Source: an uncultured Oscillospiraceae bacterium (GTDB lineage: Bacteria; Bacillota_A; Clostridia; Oscillospirales; Oscillospiraceae). Taken from it: a stretch of 17,774 bases of DNA. The notes under the pieces are model-generated. The model worked only from the letters and a program-made list of their open reading frames with translations. It was not told where the DNA came from and did not search any database. The position numbers were made by a program, and so were the translations under genes. Each line of letters starts with the position of its first letter. Positions within the stretch are counted from its first letter, which is position 1. Positions 12,953-17,774 of the stretch are shown piece by piece. The stretch spans positions 1 through 17,774 of the forward strand of contig CAAEDK010000062.1 in the NCBI GenBank assembly GCA_900754605.1, given 5' to 3'.

Positions 12953-15900
12953 TTATTTTGCGGTATGGTTGTCCTTTTTGCGCTTGCCCACATAGGCCGC
13001 AACGCCCAGGGCGGCAGCGCCCATAGCGGATACGCCCATGAGGGCCGCCCACAGCCACGGCTTGCTGTCGTCACCAGTTTTCGGGGTGTCGCGCAGCTCA
13101 TTGTGCATTTGCGCCACAGTGGTCTTATCCGCCAGAATCGTCACCTTTTTATCCGCAGGCAGCACATAGTTGGCGCTGGCCCCATCCGATACCTCGGACA
13201 CGGTGTAATCGCCTACGCGCAGGCCCTCGATGAAGATTTCGCCGTTTTTATCCGTTTTGAAGGTCTGGTCGTAGCCGTTGGCCCCGGTCACGCGGAAGGA
13301 GAAGCCCTCCACCTTGCCGTCGCTGGACGTTTTTTCAATCCGCAGGGAGCCAGTCTGGGCCATGTTGGTGAAACCAATCCCGGCCTCGTTCTCTACCTCG
13401 TAAATCTTGCCGTTCTCGGTGATCTCCACATAATAGGCGTTTTCATCCAGCAGGAAGCCCTCCGGCGCTTTGGTTTCCCTTACGAACACGCCGCCGTAGA
13501 GGATGTGGGACATCTCGTAAATGCCAGTGCTGGTTTCCTCCAGCTTGCCCAGCAGCTCATCGCCCTCGTCCAGCTCTTTGTTGCCATTGGTATCACGGTA
13601 CACCTCGAACTCGGCCCCGGTGAGCTTGTTGTCGGGATAGTCTTTATCCACCTTCGTCAAACGCAGGTCGCCGTAAATGCGCTCGTTGGCAAGGGAGATT
13701 TCCACTACCTGCCCATCTTCCTCCACGGTAACGGGGAGCACTTCATCGGAGAGGATAAAGCCTTCCGGGCTTTCCAGCTCTTTCAGCACCCAATTTCCGT
13801 AAGGCACACCCGCGAAAGAGAAGCTGCCGTCCTCCGCAGAGGTGGCGGTGGCAAGAGCGTTTTCGGCGGTAAACTCGGTTTCGTCGTTCTGAAAGAGGCC
13901 AATGACGGCCCCGCCCAGGCCCGCGCCGTTCTCATCGGTTTTGAGGCCCTTGATTTCGCCGCGGATCAGCTCGTTGGTGACAGCCTCGCCATCATTGGCA
14001 GAAATCTCTACCACGGCAATGGAAGGCCCGCCGTACTCAAAGGTGAACGGGAAGGTTTCGCCATTCAGCAGGTAATGGTTGTCGGTGGACAGCTCTTTCA
14101 GGTAGAAGCTGCCGAAAGGCAGGTCGGTGCTGCAAACGGCCTGGCCGTTCTCATTCACAGAAACGATCTCCAGAAGCCCGTCTGCCGGGATCACGGAACC
14201 GTCTGCTGCGGTGATGTCCTCCTGGGCATAAAGGCCGAAGGTGACAGCGGAGATCTCGCCATTCATGCCAATGCCAAAGGTTTCATCCTGCTCCAGCACC
14301 TTGTTCAGCGTCACAAGGGCTTTTTGGCGCTGGTTGTAGAAGCTGGCAGAGGTTTCGGTGACTTCCACCTCCTGGCCTGCGTACACCAGCTCCACGTTGG
14401 TGATGTTCTCGCCGGTATCCACCATGCCGTGGGGGAATTGAATTTCTTTCACCTGGAATTTGCCCAGGTAGAGGGGCTGGCTCTGAGCCGTTCCGTCCTC
14501 GCCGGTGGTGATGGTGTCCACTACCTCGCCCGCAGAGTAGCGCAGGGTGCCGTCCAGGGTGTAGATGTCCTCCAGGGCAGTAATTTCAAACACCGCGCCG
14601 GGCAGGCCCTGCACCTCGTACACCGGCTGGTAAACGCCCTCGCTTTCTGCCACAGAGGAGAACACCTCGCCGGTTTTGCTGACTTTTATGATTCCTTTCT
14701 GGGCCATGTTGGGCTTAGTGACTTCGATCACCGTCACGCCGCCTTCCTCGCTGGAATTGTCCTCAGTCACATCAAAGTAAACCGGGGTGCTGTCCAGTAC
14801 ATAGCCGTAGGGGGCCTGGACTTCAACGAGGGAATATCCCGTGCCGTATTCCAGCTTTTCAGGCGTTACCAGATAGCCCTCGGAATTGGTGTAGAACGTA
14901 TCAATCGTGGTGGGCGTCGGATAGGTGAAGGTCATTTCCACCTTGCTGCCATCCGGGCGGTAAATCTGGAACCCGGCCCCCGCATAGGGAATGGTGACGC
15001 CGGTTTCCGCGTCCACCTTGACCACCTTGATGAAGCTCTCAAAATTGGCGTTGTTGATGAGGTAACGGTAGGTCTGGCCGTCCTGGGCGATATACACTTC
15101 AAAGTCGTCCATCAGCTCGCGGCCTTCCCAGCCCTTGGTCTGGCGGACGATATAGGTGCCGTAGGGCAGCTTCTTCGACTGTGCAAAGCCATTCTCATCG
15201 CAGACGAGAACATCGCGCTCGGATTCCCTGGCGTTTTCATAGCTGCCCGCAGCTTTCAAGAACACCTGGAACTCCGCGCCGGATTCCGGGGTTTCGATCT
15301 GGGTTTCCCCGTCATCGGTATGCTTGATGATGGCGATGTCGCCCTTGATGACCTGCTCCGTCACATCGTTGGCGGTATCGTTCAGCTCAATCTCATACAG
15401 CTCTGGCTCCGCGCCTACCTCGTGAATGGTGGAATCCAGCAGGTAGCCCTCGCTGGGGCTGATTTCACGGATTGTCCAGTCCGAATCGCAGACGTAATAT
15501 CCGGTGGTGAACTGGCCATTTTCGTCCGTGGTGAAGCTGTCGATGAGAGTATCTCCCTTATACAGCCCATACACAGCGCCGGCCAGGGAACCGTCGCCCT
15601 GGGGCGCGCCCGTTTTCACATCGCTCTTGGTGACGGTGACGCGGAATTTCTTCAGCACGTTGTTCACGCTCTTGTGAGTAACTTCGTTCCACTCGATGGT
15701 AGCTGTCTGGGAATCCGGCACCACATAACGGACGGGGGTATCCACCTCCTCCAGTACATAGCCCGTGCCGATGAGCACGTTTTCAAAGCGCGCCACACCG
15801 TTTCCGTCTGTCACCGCATACTCATCCACCGGCTGCCCGGAGAGGGACGTGCCGTACAGATGGAAGGTCATGCCCTCCACCAGCCCGTCCTCGCTGGTTT

Positions 15901-17182
15901 TCGTCACTTCCAGGCTGCCGCGTTTGAGCACGTTGCTAAAAGTCACGGTGGCGGTCTGGCCGCTGACGATGGTCACGCGCTGGCTTTCCTGGGGTTCGTA
16001 TTTGTCAATAGACTGCTCGGTTACGGTATAAACGCCAGGGTTGAGGTCGGAGATGTCGATCTCGCCCGCCTCATTGGTGGTCTTGGTGGCGCTGTATCCC
16101 TCGCCGGTAATGGTGAAACTGATCCCGGCTACCTGTCCGTCCTCGGAAGTCTTAATCAGCTTCATATTGCCGGTTTTCACTTCCAGGTTCAGATAGCCCA
16201 CCATAGAATCGGAAACGGTTTCCCCGTAGGTGGCAAAATCCTGCTTGCCGCCGCCGATAATCCCATCCGTCCATACCACTACGCCGCTGCGCTGGGCAGA
16301 GATTTTTTCCGCTTTTACCGTTACAGAGCCTTTGATGGCCTGGCTGGAAGTGATGGTAAGCTGGTTGCCGTCCACAGAGAAGTTCAGGCCGGTAATATTG
16401 CTGGTAAAGGTGTAATCTCCCAGCACGCCGTTGGTATCCGTGAGTGTGAGGGAATACTGCTGGCCGTCCCATTTCAGCTCGTAGGCCCCGGCGTCTGCGG
16501 TGCTGCTGAAAAAGCTGGGCAGCATGGTATGGCGTTTTACCGCGCTCTCAATAGCGGAATACTGGCTGAAGATCTCGTTGTAAATTGGATTCTCCGGGCT
16601 GATATATTCAGCGATATTGTTCTTGCCCTGGGCGTTGGCGTCCACATGGTTAAACTGGCTGTCGCGCTCGCCCACGACGGTTTCCCAGACAAGAAGCTGG
16701 GTGGCGATTGCCCCGGCCATCTTGCTGGCGTCCTCCGGGTCATCGGTCATCCATGAGGTGCTGGCGTTACCCTGCCAGCCATAGGTCATAATCCGCCCGA
16801 TATATTCCTTGATGGTGTCCGGTGGAATAGTGGGGTTCAGATCGGACGGGTAATCATCCCAGAAATCCTCGCCCCGGCCAGTAAACTGGTCGCCGGAATG
16901 AACGCCGACGCCGGGTTCGATACAGTAGATGACTTTCCCGTTAAAGGAATCCTGCGTGTGGATGGTAAAACCGTTATTTTCGCCGGTAGACCATCCGCCC
17001 AGGAAATTCATAGCAGAATGTCCCCAGCCTGCCTTGTTGGGGTCGCTGGCACGGGGGAACTCTACCATATACGTCGTCATGGTTTCCCCTGCGGCAAACG
17101 CTGTGGTTCCCGTCCCTGCGAATATGCCCAGGCACATGAGCATGGCCATGAACAGGGACAGGGGCTTTCTCAATGCTTTCAT
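12953..17182 (-). CDS. LPXTG-like cell-wall-anchored thioester adhesin with CnaB stalk
   Basis: This 1409-aa surface protein starts with a signal peptide (residues 1-30, likely cut after TAFA). Residues about 35-225 form a thioester (TQXA-type) domain: Cys87 in YCIEPG and Gln162 in ATQLLVW are the expected bond partners, which could link covalently to host or partner-cell amines. Residues 226-335 are a further beta-rich region. About ten CnaB/SpaA-type repeats follow, starting near 338, 420, 510, 612, 714, 829, 953, 1074, 1170 and 1277, many beginning G-x-L-x-x-x-K and carrying an internal Glu, consistent with Lys-Asn isopeptide bonds. The C-terminus has a sorting motif TPKTG at 1366-1370, a membrane span (about 1376-1398) and the basic tail KRKK. 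The start at 17182 has AAGGAGGT just upstream. No sortase is visible. Family call is firm; the binding target is unknown. Confidence 0.92.
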   Translation of the reverse strand: MKALRKPLSLFMAMLMCLGIFAGTGTTAFAAGETMTTYMVEFPRASDPNKAGWGHSAMNFLGGWSTGENNGFTIHTQDSFNGKVIYCIEPGVGVHSGDQFTGRGEDFWDDYPSDLNPTIPPDTIKEYIGRIMTYGWQGNASTSWMTDDPEDASKMAGAIATQLLVWETVVGERDSQFNHVDANAQGKNNIAEYISPENPIYNEIFSQYSAIESAVKRHTMLPSFFSSTADAGAYELKWDGQQYSLTLTDTNGVLGDYTFTSNITGLNFSVDGNQLTITSSQAIKGSVTVKAEKISAQRSGVVVWTDGIIGGGKQDFATYGETVSDSMVGYLNLEVKTGNMKLIKTSEDGQVAGISFTITGEGYSATKTTNEAGEIDISDLNPGVYTVTEQSIDKYEPQESQRVTIVSGQTATVTFSNVLKRGSLEVTKTSEDGLVEGMTFHLYGTSLSGQPVDEYAVTDGNGVARFENVLIGTGYVLEEVDTPVRYVVPDSQTATIEWNEVTHKSVNNVLKKFRVTVTKSDVKTGAPQGDGSLAGAVYGLYKGDTLIDSFTTDENGQFTTGYYVCDSDWTIREISPSEGYLLDSTIHEVGAEPELYEIELNDTANDVTEQVIKGDIAIIKHTDDGETQIETPESGAEFQVFLKAAGSYENARESERDVLVCDENGFAQSKKLPYGTYIVRQTKGWEGRELMDDFEVYIAQDGQTYRYLINNANFESFIKVVKVDAETGVTIPYAGAGFQIYRPDGSKVEMTFTYPTPTTIDTFYTNSEGYLVTPEKLEYGTGYSLVEVQAPYGYVLDSTPVYFDVTEDNSSEEGGVTVIEVTKPNMAQKGIIKVSKTGEVFSSVAESEGVYQPVYEVQGLPGAVFEITALEDIYTLDGTLRYSAGEVVDTITTGEDGTAQSQPLYLGKFQVKEIQFPHGMVDTGENITNVELVYAGQEVEVTETSASFYNQRQKALVTLNKVLEQDETFGIGMNGEISAVTFGLYAQEDITAADGSVIPADGLLEIVSVNENGQAVCSTDLPFGSFYLKELSTDNHYLLNGETFPFTFEYGGPSIAVVEISANDGEAVTNELIRGEIKGLKTDENGAGLGGAVIGLFQNDETEFTAENALATATSAEDGSFSFAGVPYGNWVLKELESPEGFILSDEVLPVTVEEDGQVVEISLANERIYGDLRLTKVDKDYPDNKLTGAEFEVYRDTNGNKELDEGDELLGKLEETSTGIYEMSHILYGGVFVRETKAPEGFLLDENAYYVEITENGKIYEVENEAGIGFTNMAQTGSLRIEKTSSDGKVEGFSFRVTGANGYDQTFKTDKNGEIFIEGLRVGDYTVSEVSDGASANYVLPADKKVTILADKTTVAQMHNELRDTPKTGDDSKPWLWAALMGVSAMGAAALGVAAYVGKRKKDNHTAK

Positions 17183-17207
17183 CGTGTTACCTCCTTGAAA
17201 TGGCCGC

Positions 17208-17235
17208 AAAAAAAGCACACCGTTTCCGATGTGCT
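17208..17235 (-). terminator. Intrinsic terminator just before the adhesin gene
   Basis: On the minus strand AGCACATCG (17235-17227), a GAAA tetraloop and CGGTGTGCT (17222-17214) form a 9-bp stem with one G-T wobble, followed by seven Ts. It ends only 25 bases before the adhesin ATG and about 11 bases before its ribosome site. A second arm pair, GCCGC (17240-17236) and GCGGC (17207-17203), encloses stem and T-tract. It could end parB transcription or act as an attenuator for the adhesin. Confidence 0.8.
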
Positions 17236-17403
17236 GCGGCTTGTGTTGGTTACTGTCTAAAAAAGAGAGGCCCGCCCGGTTTCCCTCGCAGCCCGATGTC
17301 TGCCTGTGGAAAAGAGGCCGGAGCTTTTTATAAACATCCAGGCTCCTCAAATATCTTCTTTTTTAGGCTGTTTAGGTTGTTTGGAAGGGGTGAGGTGTGG
17401 AGA

Positions 17404-17454
17404 GGGGGAACCGGCACAAGCTGGCGTTTTCCCGCAAATGGGCGCACTTCCCCC
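17404..17454 (-). other. oriT: Candidate oriT/nic-like element
   Basis: On the minus strand AAGTGCGCCC (17449-17440) matches the core of the RSF1010/IncQ-type and pSK41-type nic region (TAAGTGCGCCCT) at 10 of 12 positions. A perfect 7-bp inverted repeat, GGGGGAA (17454-17448) and TTCCCCC (17410-17404), flanks it. The match is short and the hairpin that normally precedes such nic sites is weak here, so this is a candidate only. Confidence 0.3.
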
Positions 17455-17465
17455 TTGTGAGTGGG

Positions 17466-17774
17466 CTATCTCTCTAAACTGCGCTGGCGTTTGCGGTAGA
17501 GTTCCAGCGCCTTGACAATGGTGTCCTCGATCTTCTGCGTGGGCGTCCCCGGCGCAAAAAACCGGCTGATTTTTTCCTTTGGGATTTTGAACTGTTCTTT
17601 TTGATTGCCTTTTTCCTCCTCCATGATAACCGCCATGGCGTCCTTGGACAGCCGTTCATCGCCGGTCTTGGCTTCGGACATCCGGCGCATTTTGATGGCT
17701 TGGGCGTGGGACGGGGTGCAGTCCATCTCGTCCATGATAGCGAACAAGTCGGCCTGTTCTTCTTTTCGCAGGTA
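17466..17774 (-). CDS. ParB/RepB/Spo0J-type protein, C-terminal part (partial)
   Basis: The frame stays open to the right edge, so the gene begins outside the window; 102 residues are visible. The reading from the edge is YLRKEEQADLFAIMDEMDC, then TPSHAQAIKMRRMSE, NQKEQFKIPKEKISRFFAPG and a final basic helix (IVKALELYRKRQRSLER). The order DCTPSxAQAxxMxxMS, then NQKEQ, then a K-RFF segment and a basic tail is the typical C-terminal half of ParB-family proteins on clostridial ICEs, downstream of the ParB nuclease/HTH core. These proteins bind DNA and may aid maintenance or regulation of the element. The TTG at 17747 is an ordinary Leu codon inside the gene, not a start. A terminator lies about 230 bases after its stop. 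Confidence 0.82.
   Translation of the reverse strand, partial: YLRKEEQADLFAIMDEMDCTPSHAQAIKMRRMSEAKTGDERLSKDAMAVIMEEEKGNQKEQFKIPKEKISRFFAPGTPTQKIEDTIVKALELYRKRQRSLER

Larger units (their letters stand above)
17183..17465. other. Non-coding gap between parB and the adhesin gene
   Basis: This 283-bp stretch holds the adhesin ribosome site (AAGGAGGT), the terminator at 17208-17235, a TATAAA box on the minus strand (17331-17326) without a convincing -35 element at the right distance, and a repeat-flanked element at 17404-17454. A second T6 on the minus strand (about 17263-17258) follows a weak GAGG/CCTC pairing. I see no gene in it, although an in-frame extension of the adhesin frame passes through part of it. 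Confidence 0.6.

Noticed and set aside
12953..16180. The CnaB-coding region as a tandem DNA repeat
   Set aside because: The modules are alike as proteins but clearly diverged in sequence and length, and I see no long identical DNA stretches, so it is a domain array and not a recent DNA duplication.
12965..16756. A 1263-codon open frame on the plus strand opposite the adhesin gene
   Set aside because: It lies entirely antisense to the adhesin, whose domains, signal peptide and sorting motif are unmistakable. The plus-strand translation has no recognisable domain and looks like a shadow produced by GC-rich codon use.
17183..17350. A longer adhesin start at 17350
   Set aside because: The extension runs through the intrinsic terminator and has no signal-peptide character. 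The ATG at 17182 has an excellent ribosome site and is directly followed by a signal peptide.
17236..17465. A cyclic-di-GMP riboswitch controlling the adhesin
   Set aside because: Clostridial adhesins are often under such control, so I looked, but I could not find the conserved core motifs of either class in the leader.

Overview
The window looks like part of the conjugation and mobilisation region of an integrative and conjugative element (ICE, conjugative transposon) of the kind found in gut Clostridia, in a fairly GC-rich host (Oscillospiraceae or Lachnospiraceae-like; inferred from gene content and composition, not proven). Every gene I can support is on the minus strand, so the region reads from right to left. 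Long plus-strand open frames are shadows of these genes.

In transcription order: the C-terminal part of a ParB/RepB/Spo0J-type protein cut by the right edge (17774-17466); a 280-bp non-coding gap with an intrinsic terminator almost touching the next gene and a possible oriT core; a 1409-residue cell-wall-anchored thioester adhesin with about ten CnaB-type domains (17182-12953); a 29-residue membrane peptide (12917-12828); a strong GC hairpin; a tightly overlapping block of four small genes (81, 79, 214 and 181 aa; the 214-aa one carries a DUF7007-like domain) leading into a 3034-residue polyvalent protein with an ArdC-like N-terminus, an N6-adenine methylase-like domain and a SNF2-type helicase (11083-1979); two hairpins; a DUF3991/TOPRIM protein (1847-876); a DpnD/PcfM-family protein (879-688); a 139-bp gap with three perfect hairpins; a 35-aa DUF3789-type membrane peptide (548-441); MobC (444-13); and the first codons of what is probably the relaxase (from position 11 off the left edge).

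The layout is modular. Inside each block genes overlap by 4-8 bases, suggesting translational coupling. Between blocks sit hairpins: upstream of the adhesin, of the 81-aa gene, of the TOPRIM gene and of the DUF3789 gene. Two are good intrinsic terminators placed within about 25 nt of the following start codon, which invites an attenuation or read-through model.

The most unusual item is a complete tnpV gene (117 aa, own Shine-Dalgarno sequence) embedded on the same strand, in the +1 frame, inside the giant helicase gene. In the helicase frame this DNA encodes a hydrophilic, apparently disordered linker of about 118 residues. The gene set as a whole fits DNA processing for transfer (MobC, relaxase, TOPRIM, helicase/methylase), partition or maintenance (ParB), and host or mating-partner contact (thioester adhesin). 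No integrase, coupling protein, VirB4/VirB6 homologue, sortase, tRNA, rRNA or CRISPR array is visible here.
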